A stretch of DNA of 64,000 bases from Zea mays. Lineage: Eukaryota; Streptophyta; Magnoliopsida; Poales; Poaceae. The DNA lies in assembly GCF_902167145.1 (NCBI RefSeq), contig NC_050101.1, forward strand, positions 118,201,789 through 118,265,788, read 5' to 3'. Made by a program: the position numbers and the translations under genes. A model generated the notes under the pieces. The model was not told the origin of the DNA, made no database searches, and saw nothing but the letters and a program-made list of their open reading frames with translations. Within the stretch, counting starts at the first letter, position 1, and every line of letters begins with the position of its first letter. This document shows, piece after piece, positions 1 to 9,654 of this stretch.

Positions 1-450
1 TTTGAGTCATTGTTGTAAACTTTTATGAGGGGCATGATTGTAATTCCTCACAGGCTGTGTCTTGTGCCTATAAATAGTGAACAGTATTCCTTTACTGTTC
101 ACGCATTCCTGTAATTGCAATCGCATCACTCGGGAATTATTCCTTGCCAAGGCAGAGGTATAAATGTATCTAATATTATATTTGAATACATCAAGTTTAT
201 ATAATATGTAAATGATGTTGTTTGCTTATAGTTTACTTGTCTTTAATGCTTTATATCTCACATTATTTTATATAATCTTTGAGAATTTAATTATGGAAAT
301 TCAACCTTCGTAATTGTGTCGTTTTAACCTTCGTCCGAAGTGCATTAAATCCTTGAGGAAATAATGCTTCAGCGGACGAAGGACATTAACATTTAACATT
401 TTATGTTGCCTTGTTCTTAATTCATAGCATTTGAGAACAAGTCCCCAACA
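1..450 (+). repeat. First LTR of the Cinful-like element (5'-truncated by window edge)
   Basis: It matches 674-1123 without gaps, with one difference seen (CGGGAATT here, CGGAAATT there). It ends in CCCCAACA. The window starts at about base 151 of the 600-bp LTR. A TATA box (TATAAATA) lies near 70. Confidence 0.92.
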
Positions 451-523
451 TTGGCGGCCTAAGAGACTTTTTTCACGGATCAGGCTCGTTACGAAAAACA
501 ATCTAGCACCGCGAAGGGTCTAC
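451..523 (+). other. 73-bp internal remnant between two LTRs
   Basis: It starts TTGGCG like the primer-binding site at 1124, then jumps directly to GCCTAAGAGAC..., which matches 9452-9518, the end of the normal internal region just before the 3' LTR. It is an internal region reduced to about 6 bp of one end and 67 bp of the other. Confidence 0.9.
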
Positions 524-1123
524 TGTTGGGACCATGCTTCGTCGCCGAAGGTCCTGCAGGAAGAAACAGCTTCGGCTGAAGCTGTCTGCACGTGATGACC
601 GAAGGTTGCTGTTCATGAAGCTTCGGAATTGCAAACCGACTTAAAAGTAGAATGACCTTTTAGTCCACAAGTGTTTGAGTCATTGTTGTAAACTTTTATG
701 AGGGGCATGATTGTAATTCCTCACAGGCTGTGTCTTGTGCCTATAAATAGTGAACAGTATTCCTTTACTGTTCACGCATTCCTGTAATTGCAATCGCATC
801 ACTCGGAAATTATTCCTTGCCAAGGCAGAGGTATAAATGTATCTAATATTATATTTGAATACATCAAGTTTATATAATATGTAAATGATGTTGTTTGCTT
901 ATAGTTTACTTGTCTTTAATGCTTTATATCTCACATTATTTTATATAATCTTTGAGAATTTAATTATGGAAATTCAACCTTCGTAATTGTGTCGTTTTAA
1001 CCTTCGTCCGAAGTGCATTAAATCCTTGAGGAAATAATGCTTCAGCGGACGAAGGACATTAACATTTAACATTTTATGTTGCCTTGTTCTTAATTCATAG
1101 CATTTGAGAACAAGTCCCCAACA
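524..1123 (+). repeat. Full LTR (second copy, directly 5' of pol)
   Basis: 600 bp, TGTTGGG...CCCAACA with 7-bp terminal inverted repeats. It contains CTATAAATAG at 741-750 as probable TATA box. Compared with the split 3' LTR (9519-9654 plus 17850-18318, also 600 bp after removing the duplicated 5 bp) I found five substitutions by eye, about 0.8%. Confidence 0.95.
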
Positions 1124-1135
1124 TTGGCGCCCACC
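1124..1135 (+). other. Primer-binding site
   Basis: TTGGCGCCCACC starts directly after the LTR. The same bases occur in inverse orientation next to the LTR at 63703-63714 in the related element. The priming tRNA is not certain from this sequence. Confidence 0.75.
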
Positions 1136-2806
1136 TCTGGTGAACTCACTACCACTTTTTCTGAGCTGATGGCTTCGTTCAATATTCAAGCTGGAGCTGC
1201 TTTGGTTCCGAAGCTGGTACTCCCGATAACAGGCGGTTCATGTTCAGAACCAGCCAACAAGAAGCAGAAGAAGGAAGCACAGAGAAGGGTACAGCATGTC
1301 GGGGTGCAAGGACCCTTCATCAAGTCAAGATGGTCTCACATTCCTATTACCTTCTCCCAAGAGGATCTTCAACTCAAGGATTACCCACACAATGATGCTA
1401 TGGTTATCTCTTGTGTTATCAAAGGATTTCTGGTCCACAATGTTTTGGTTGATACAGGCAGTGCAGCTGACATCATATTTGCTAAAGCCTTCAGACAGAT
1501 GCAAGAGCCCGAAGATAAAATTCTTGATGCCACACATCCCCTCTGTGGCTTCGGAGGAAGGCAGATTGTAGCACTCGGCAAAATCTCAATGTCAGTGGCC
1601 TTCGGATTCATCAACAACACAAGAACTGAACAAATTATGTTTGATATCGTTGACATGGAGTACCCTTACAATGCAATCATTGGTCGTGGTACTCTTAATG
1701 CCTTCGAAGCAATTCTGCATCCAGCCTATCTTTGCATGAAGATACCTTCGGACCAAGGGCCCATTGCTATTCATGGAAGTCAAGAAGCTGCCAGAAGGGC
1801 TGAAGGAAATTGGACAGACTCAAAAGCAATCCATAATATAGATGGAACTGAAGCTTGTGAGCAATACAAGTTCAGAAGGGAAAAAGCTGCTTCGGCTGAC
1901 CAGCCGAAACCCATGCTCTTATGTGAGGATATAGCAGAGCAGAAGGTGCTATTGGGATCTCAATTATCCGAAGAGCAGGAGAAAACCTTGATAAGGTTTT
2001 TGTTTAACAATAAAGATGTTTTTGCTTGGTCAGCTAATGATCTTTGCGGAGTTAACAGGGATGTTATTGAGCACTCGCTCAATGTTGATCCATCCTTCAG
2101 ACCCAGGAAACAGAGGCTTCGGAAGATGTCTGATGACAAGGCCGAAGGTGCTCGAAATGAAGTGAAAAGACTCCTCAGTGCCGGAGTTATTAGAGAGGTA
2201 AAATATCCAGAATGGTTGGCTAACACTGTTATGGTGAAGAAGGCCAATGGTAAATGGAGAATGTGTATTGATTTTACTGACCTTAATAAAGCCTGTCCGA
2301 AGGACGAGTTTCCATTGCCAAGGATAGATTCCTTAGTTGATGCAGCAGCTTCATCAGAGCTCATAAGTTTGCTGGATTGCTATTCAGGCTATCATCAAAT
2401 ATGGATGAAGAAGGAAGATGAACCAAAAACCAGCTTCATAACCCCTAGTGGGACATATTGCTACCTTCGGATGCCTGAGGGGCTTAAAAATGCTGGAGGA
2501 AGTTTCAGCAGAATGACAGCAAAGGTTCTCCATTCTCAGATAGGCAGGAATGTACTAACTTATGTTGATGATATCATTGTAAAAAGCACGAAGCAGGATA
2601 ACCACATTGCTGATTTACAGGAGACCTTCGCTAATTTTAGACAGGCTGGTCTAAAGCTGAATCCAGAAAAATGTGTCTTCGGAGTAAAGAAGGGGAAATT
2701 TCTCGGTTGCTTAGTTTCAACAAGGGGAATTGAGGCCAACCCAAGTAAAATCGAAGCTATACTTCGAATGGAGCCACCAAGTACAAAAAGGGGGCTCAAA
2801 GATTGA
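1124..2806 (+). pseudogene. pol: pol, part 1: aspartic protease and reverse transcriptase
   Basis: The frame opens at the primer-binding site; the first ATG is at 1169. Counting from 1124, the protease active site is LVDTGSA with D near residue 110. Reverse transcriptase follows, with the first catalytic Asp in CIDF (residue 383) and the YVDD box (480-483). The frame ends at 2806 in an A/G-rich run, where a one-base shift puts the downstream pol sequence in another frame; that frame then has a TAG at 2914-2916. So the polyprotein is broken twice before RNase H. No capsid or zinc-knuckle sequence precedes the protease: the expected gag is missing, although the first coding triplets (APTSGEL) are shared with the gag-bearing relative near 63714. 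Function in an intact relative is processing of the polyprotein and copying of genomic RNA in virus-like particles. Confidence 0.9.
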
Positions 2807-2946
2807 CAGGAAGGCTAGCATCTCTCAACAGATTCATATCTAGATCAGCAGAGAGAAACTTACCATTCTTCGAAGTGCTGAAGACAGCTGAAGTCTTTCA
2901 ATGGGGACCACTCTAGCAGAAGGCCTTCGAAGAACTGAAGCAGTAT

Positions 2947-5121
2947 TTGATAGATCTAACAACATTAACTCCACCTACGCCAGGGGCTCCTTTGTTATTA
3001 TATGTGGCAGCTTCGCACTCAGCGGTAAGTGCAGCACTTGTTCAGGAGAAGCTTGAAGGCCAGGTTAAGAGGCAGGCCCCAATATATTTTGTATCCGAGG
3101 TTCTTAGTTTATCAAAGAAAAATTATACAGAGTTGGAGAAGGTACTGTATGCTGTCTTGATGGCCTCCAGAAAGCTTCGGCACTATTTTCAAGCTTACAA
3201 CATAATTGTTCCTTCTTCACAACCTCTGAAGGATATTATGAGGAACCGAGAAGCTACTGGAAGGATTGGAAAATGGGCTGCAGAGCTCAATGAATTTTGT
3301 ATTGATTATGTTCATAGATCTTCGATTCAGTCCCAGGAATTAGCAGACTTCATTGCTGATTGGACGCCAGGGGCTCAGGAGGAAGAAACAAATAAAGACG
3401 CCGAAGCATGGACAGTGTTTTGCGATGGGTCTTGGGGAACCTTCGGAGCAGGAGCGGCTGCTGTGTTGGTTTCACCTTCCAAAGTTAAAACTTGTTATGC
3501 GGCAAGACTTGATTTTAGTTGCACAAATAACATCGCCGAGTATGAAGCTCTGCTTTTGGGTCTTCGGAAATTAAAGGCAATGAGAATCAGAAGGGCCATT
3601 CTTAAAACTGATTCTCAAGTTATTTCTGGTCATATTGACAAAAGTTACAAAGCAAGAGACCCGAAGCTTGAAAGGTATCTAGATACAGTCCGAAGGATTG
3701 AGGCTTCCTTCGAAGGTTTCTCTGTCAAAAATATTCCTCGTGGAGAAAATGAATACGCTGATCTATTGGCTAAGTCAGCAGCCCAGGGGCTGCCTATACC
3801 TTCGGAAGTATTTTTTGAAACAATAAAAGCACCTTCGGTCGAGCTTCTTGAAAGAGCAATCCTCAACATATCCCCTGTTTATAGTGAAGATTGGAGAACT
3901 GAAATCATCTCTTTCCTTCAGGGTAATTTTCTTTCAGACGACGAAGCTTATAACAGGAGAATAGAAGCAAGAGCTCGACCATATGTCATAATAGAAGGGG
4001 AGTTATACAAGCGCGGGGTCTGTTCCCCATTGCTCAAGTGCTTATCCAGATCCGAAGGTATAGAATTAATGAAGGACATACATGCAGGTCTGTGTGGATC
4101 TCACATTGGATCTAGGCCCTTGCTTGGGAAAGTTTTTCGCCAAGGATTTTATTGGCCAAAGGCAGCTTCGGATGCAGCGGATTTAGTTCAAAAGTGCGAA
4201 GTTTGTCAGAAATGTGCAAGAGATCAAAAACAACCTTCGTCTTTAACTCAATTAATACAGCTCACTTGGCCATTGCAAAGGTGGGGTCTAGATTTGCTAG
4301 GTCCATTACCACCTGCACAGGGGAACTTAAGATATGTGGTGGTGGCAGTGGAATATTTTTCCAAATGGATTGAGGCAAAGCCCTTAGCCACAATAACCTC
4401 GTTTACTATTCAAAAGTTTTTCTGGCAAAACATTGTTTGTCGCTTCGGAGTGCCGAAGGCTATAACTGTGGATAACGGGACACAGTTTGATTCTGAAGCC
4501 TTCAGAAAATTTTGCAATCAAATCGGCACGAAGATCCATTTTGCATCAGTCCGACACTCAGAATCTAATGGACTTGTTGAAAGAGCCAATGGGATCATAA
4601 TGACAGGAATAATGAAGTCAATCTTCAATCAGCCAAGGGGAAAGTGGCCAGACGAGTTAATCAAAGTGGTGTGGAGTCATAACACAACCATCTCAAGATC
4701 AACAGGCTTTACACCCTTTAAACTATTGTTTGGTGATGAAGCAATAACCCCAGAAGAGGCTAAAACAGGATCGATAAGGACAGTAGCTTCGGCAGAGGGT
4801 GAAAACGAAGCTGATTGCTCTGTGGAAAAAGATGCTATTGAAGGGATTAGACTTCAAGCTGTGGAAAACATCAATAAATACCAAGCTGAAACAATAAAAT
4901 GGCATGATAGAAAGGTCAAGCTAAAGAATATTGAACCAGGACACTTGGTACTTCGAAGAGTAGCTAACCCTGAAACAGTAGGCAAATTACAGCTGAAGTG
5001 GGAAGGCCCCTTTTTGGTAGTATCTTCGTCAAGACCTGGTTCCTACAGATTGAAGGATATGAACGGCAATGACATTCCTAGATCGTGGAATGCGGATGAG
5101 CTTCGGCGATATTATGTTTAG
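2947..5121 (+). pseudogene. pol: pol, part 2: dual RNase H and integrase
   Basis: A 724-codon open frame without an ATG start, the continuation of the broken pol. Residues about 15-140 are an RNase H-like domain whose first acidic residue is replaced (YVAAS). Residues 150-280 are a second RNase H with all four acids visible: D160 (FCDGSWG), E200, D222 and D272. Integrase follows: zinc-binding H379/H386/C417/C420, then catalytic D449, D509 and E545 in D,D(35)E spacing. The C-terminal about 70 residues (KWEGPF) look like the GPF/Y module. A degenerate first RNase H plus an active-looking second one is typical of the Tat lineage. The stop at 5119-5121 looks natural. Alone it could supply integrase only if the upstream frameshift and TAG were bypassed. 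Confidence 0.9.
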
Positions 5122-6007
5122 TTTGATGTAATTTTTTATATTCTTTTTTGTGGCACCCTTTTCCTTTCCAAAGGGGGAGAAAGGTTTTTAATGGGGCCAC
5201 AACATGTAATTTTTCTTTTCCTTATTTCAATTCTATAAGAGCGATATCCCCCAAAATGTAAATGTAAAAGCTGAGAACGCACCTTCGAGTGCAAAGAAAA
5301 AAGAAAAGAAAACAGGGAGAAGCTCAAAGGTCGTTCCTAAGGGAATGCAGAGCTTACAGCGAAAAATAAACGCTGATTCCGCTGAAAGTAAAAGGTGAAG
5401 AAGCTCCTAAGGGAGGCTTACAGCGAAAAATAAACGCTGATTCTGCTGAAAGTAAAAGGTGAAGAAGCTCCTAAGGGAGGCTTACAGCGAAAAGTCAACG
5501 CTAATACACCGAAAAGTAAACGGTGAAGCCGAAACGTAAACGGCAAAAAGATTTTTATCATTCTTGAGGAGACGAAGGGTCGTGCTTATGGTTTTTTGAA
5601 CTTGTGTCCTAATATTCATTTGCACATAACATATCATCATGTCATTTGCATTCATAAATATCCATTTAGACATATGTAGAGTCATCATCATGCTACACAA
5701 AAAAGACAGGTGCTTCAGAAAATAAGGAAAAGATTTGAAGGAAAAATTTTCTATGCTTCGTTGTGTACGAAAAGAAGGGAAGGTGTTTTTCGCCTTCGGC
5801 TCAAAAGAGAAGTTTCGTCCACAGCAAAGCAGACTAGATGCGGTTATAGGAGACAGAATATATTACAAGGTATGTACAAATTTACATAAGTTATTCCATA
5901 TCTATATTACAAGAGTTTCTCCAAGATTTTTTGCAGGAAAGCGCATTACAAGCAATTTTAAGCTTCAGCTAAGGCTTCGTCTTCAGTTTTGTCAAACTTC
6001 AGCATTG
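5122..6007. other. Post-pol spacer, no coding gene seen
   Basis: Lies between the pol stop and the 3' end of the antisense gene. It holds a purine-rich stretch (about 5160-5200), a block of tandem repeats (5336-5545) and otherwise AT-rich sequence. Short ORFs here show no recognisable motif. Confidence 0.7.
5336..5545 (+). repeat. 64-bp tandem repeats between pol and antisense gene
   Basis: CCTAAGGG is followed by CTTACAGCGAAAA and an ACGCTGAT-type core, repeated at 5336, 5406 and 5470. The last two starts are 64 bp apart; the first unit has six extra bases. The relative at 61620-61965 has a longer array of similar units in inverse orientation (CCCTTAGGAACG). Confidence 0.8.
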
Positions 6008-9000
6008 TCAATCTTCAGCTTCGTCATCCTGTATATATCAAACAGCACAATAAGAAAGGTACAAATTTCAAAGGAGAAGGTAAAAGTAACAAACATAAGT
6101 TTCTTACCGGCTTCAGATGGCTTCGAGCTTCGTCGCCTGCCATTTTCCGCCCGCCACATACCCAAATCTGGGTCATGAATCTATTTCCAATGCTTCTGGC
6201 TAAGCTTGGGATATCTAACAAATCTGAAGCTGACAAGCTGAAGTTTGGTCTGTTCACGATGTTTCCATGTGTGCAGCCAGCCTTCAAAAAAGCACCAGCT
6301 ATGCCCCGAGAAGATACCAGGGCGCAGAAGTCAGCGTGCCCATCAATAACTTCGTCAAGGGCATCAACTTCGCCTTCAATATGTTCTAATGTTCTTGGCA
6401 GATTTTTGGCTGAAGGTGTAAATTTCAAAGAGCTAGCTCCGACAGAGTGAAACACGTCCTTCAGCCGCTGCACACATCGGATGCCGAAGCTTAAGCATTT
6501 CTCCTGAAGTTCTGTAAAGGATTTCTGCAAATTTGAGTATTTATCCACTTCAGCTTTCAGGCTTGTTTCAAAATATTTCTTTTCTTGCTCGAATTTTTCT
6601 GATTGACGGAGCAATTCATTCTTTAATTTGTCATTTTCAGTTTGGACTTCAGCCAAAGAGCCCTCCATGGTCTGAATAACAAAATCCTTCTTTTCTAATG
6701 CACCTTCGTGCTCTTTGACCATGATCAAGATCTTGGATTGCGAAGTCTTTCTTTTTCAGATTGGCTTCGTAGTTTTCAACCTTTTCAGCCAAATCTTGAA
6801 TGACGGCTTTATTTTCTCTTCCTCCAGATCTTGTTGCATTTTCAGAACCTTGCTTAATAATATGCTCTGTCGAAATGATCTTCGTTAGAACACGACCCAA
6901 AAGTTAATAATAACAGTAATAAAATAACAAAAATATTCGTTACCTTGAAGTTAGCATAAAGCAAGCTTCCGGCGATGTGGTGTCGTTGATAACGACACAA
7001 GTCCGCTTCCACCTTCGGCAAGCCAATGCTTTTGGAAAGGGTTCTGACAATTTTGGCCTCGGTGCGGTTCCGAAGGCACCTTAGTTTCCCTTCGTTCACC
7101 CCACCAAATAGCACAGCGCCTGATTTATATCCGCAAGATATGGCATATTTTTTCAACTCCTCTTTCTTAGCGTCTGTTAACTCTTGTCCAAGTAGGTCTT
7201 GAAAGTTAAAATCTTCTCCTTCAGAAATTTCACCAATTTGCTCTTTCCCCTTTTCAGTTGCCGTATTCACTGCAGCCACAGTAGCTTCTTCTTCGGCCAT
7301 TTTCAGGAGAATATTGTCAATAACCTCAAGTGTAGTTTCCAGGTTCGACTCTTCGGTGGCCCCGGCTTCGGCCCCGGTAGCTTCGGTTTCGCTGGTTTCA
7401 GCTTCAGTAGTTTTCATCCCAGTAGCTTCGGCTTCGGCAGTTTCAGCAAAGGGAATTTTCGGCACCGTTGCCGGTGGCGGTGTCTAGTGGATCACATCTG
7501 TTACTTGAATAATTCTCCGTTTTTTCGGCTTCGCAGGACTTTCTGCTGCCGAAGCTGCCTTGTCCTTCTGAAAAAACTTCGTCAGTTCCAGTGCCAGTGG
7601 ACTTAGCTTGATAGGCAAGGGTTCAGTCATTACCTTCATAATCTCTTCTACTTCAACAGCAGAAGGAGAAGCAGGAATATCTTCTTCTCGGACCGGCGTT
7701 TCCGGCTCCGGGGATGCACCTTTTCTCTTTCTTGAAGTGGCCACCTTCGGCTCAGGATTTAACTCTTCAGCGCTAAGATTTTCAGAATCTTTCTTTTTCT
7801 TTTTGGCTACCTTGACGACCTCTTCGTCAGTAGCGCTGGTAATCCTTTTTCGCTTCGGGCCTCCGGCATCTCCGCCCAGTCGACCGTAGTCAGCGTATTC
7901 AAATCCTATGGCATCAAGCACCCTGTTCAGCCTTCGTTTCGGCCGAGTGCCGAAGGCCGCTGTCATCAGTTGGTCCTCTTTTTTAGAGTAGTTCCCAAGA
8001 ATTTCATTGCTCATTATTTCAATTGTATCAAGCCATTCTTGGCAGGGTACTTTAAAATATTTCTTGAATTTATAATGATAAGGTAGCCTGACGAGTTCCC
8101 CCTCTTTCTTTTCCCCTTTAAGCTTCGGCATTGTCCACTCTTTCATCGTTGGAAAAACTCTGAAGGCCAGGAATTCTTGCACTAAATCTCTAGTGCCAAT
8201 ATGTTCTGCTATAATTTTGAATTCGCCCAGTGCAGCCCAAGTTGGACCTTCTACTGCCATTTTGCATCGGGGTCTTGTTTCTCCGAAGATTAATTCAAGA
8301 GGGCTCTGAACCAGCTTCTCTTTATCTTCATCAACTTTGACATAAAACCATTCTGATTTCCAGCCTGCCGGCCATTTGCTTCGGTAGCTGATCACGGGAA
8401 ACTTCGTGGTTTTCCGATAAGCAAAATTATAGCAGCCAAAATTTTCATGCAATCCATCTTTTCTGGCCTTAGTTTGGTAATGCAACTCATGAACTCGACA
8501 GAAGCTGTCAGCAAATGGCTCCACCGCCTGGCTTCGGAGAGCCCAGATAAAGACGCTGAGTCTGACAATTGCGTTGGGAGTCAGTTGGTGAAAGTAGATA
8601 CCAAATCTTTGCAGCACATCAGATATCATCCTATTTAAGGGGAATCTTAATTCAGCTTTTAGAAAGCTCTTAAAAATAACTATTTCATCTTTTTCTGGCT
8701 TCGGGGTAGTTTCTTCCCCCCCGAAGCGAAGTAGCTTCTTCTCATTCTCACTGAAATAACCCGACTTCACCATCTTGGAGAAATCAGCCTTGGAGACAGT
8801 CGACTTCCCGAAGTCCAAGTGGCTGGGCTTGCTTGGCACGGCAATATGGTAATCATCATCAGAATCAGCTTCCTCAATATTTCCTTCTTCCGCTTCGGCA
8901 ACAGCTTCTTCTGTCTCGGCAGCAGTCTGCTCTGTCTCGGCAGTACGGATTCCTTCCGAGGTCACCAGTCCGGATCGTTGCATCGCTTCAGAGATAGGAA

Positions 9001-9067
9001 CAGTCTCCGCTCCTTCGGCTTCGCCTCCCTCACGCTCAACTCTAGCGGTAGAGCGCACTCTGGCCAT
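6008..9067 (-). pseudogene. Antisense accessory gene of the Gypsy element (three exons, broken)
   Basis: It runs against pol. Exon 1 starts at ATG 9067 and stays in one frame to 6944 except for a single TAG at 7486-7484. The exon ends CAAG with a GTAACG donor. Exon 2 codes a coiled-coil-like Lys/Glu-rich stretch, with frame changes near 6820 and 6730, then a conserved block ending at 6110. A GT-AG intron (6109-6029) follows and the frame stops at 6008. The intron 1 acceptor is unclear here. The product starts with an Ala/Glu-rich acidic region; residues about 85-360 align well by eye with the plus-strand gene at 57980-61127, for example FGKST, LRFPL, NFGCY and KKRLNRV. The family resembles plant proteins annotated as putative gypsy-type transposon (Transposase_28). 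Extra ORFs in this place are known in Tat elements; their function is unknown. A TATA box lies at 9254-9261. Confidence 0.8.
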
Positions 9068-9253
9068 TTAATTCTGAATTTCTTGGGAACTAAAGAACTT
9101 TTTCTTCTGAAGCTTTTCCTTCTGACGAAGTAGGCTTTAAAACTGAAGCTTCGTCTGCTTGCGAGAGTCAAGCTTCGGCTATGGTTAAAAATTTTGGCAG
9201 CAAAACAGTGCAATAGCAATGAATGCTGTGGTAACTTCACACCTACCCGTCTG

Positions 9254-9261
9254 TTTATATA
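9254..9261 (-). promoter_or_regulatory. Candidate TATA box of the antisense gene
   Basis: TATATAAA on the minus strand, about 190 bp upstream of the ATG at 9067. A comparable TATAAATA lies 150 bp upstream of the homologous ATG in the other element (57823-57830). Confidence 0.55.
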
Positions 9262-9502
9262 GTGTTGCAGGTAAGAAGGTGAATCGTCGGGATTTTTACA
9301 CCAGGCAAACAGCTGCTTACACCCGCTGCGCGGTGGACCGCAGAGACCAAATAGTAACCCTGCAGGGTGGGACCGCTACGCGCTCGGAAACTGAATCGTT
9401 TCTCGACAACGAGCTCAGGGAAGGTGTTTTTCGGACCTTCGGCTTCCTGAAGCCTAATAGACTTTTTTCACGGATCAAGCTCGTTACGAAAAACGATCTA
9501 GC

Positions 9503-9518
9503 ACCGCGAAGGGGCTAC
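9503..9518 (+). other. Polypurine tract region before 3' LTR
   Basis: GCGAAGGGGCTAC ends directly at the LTR start TGTTGGG. The same sequence with one change precedes the LTR at 524, and an inverse counterpart lies at 57668-57681. Confidence 0.7.
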
Positions 9519-9654
9519 TGTTGGGACCATACTTCGTCGCCGAAGGTCCTGCAGGAAGAAACAGCTTCGGCTGAAGCTGTCTGCACGTGATGACCGAAGG
9601 TTGCTGTTCATGAAGCTTCGGAATTGCAAACCGACTTAAAAGTAGAATGACCTT
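9519..9654 (+). repeat. 3' LTR of Cinful-like element, first part
   Basis: Matches 524-659. It is interrupted after ACCTT (9650-9654) by the 8.2-kb insertion and resumes at 17850. Confidence 0.95.

Noticed and set aside
5735..6450. Plus-strand ORFs of 147 and 153 codons after pol
   Set aside because: They overlap the antisense gene's exons 2 and 3 and the conserved intron, and match nothing known; conservation with the right element follows the opposite strand.
7199..7889. Plus-strand ORFs of 93-135 codons opposite the antisense gene
   Set aside because: Ser/Phe-rich shadows of the Glu/Ala-rich antisense coding strand.
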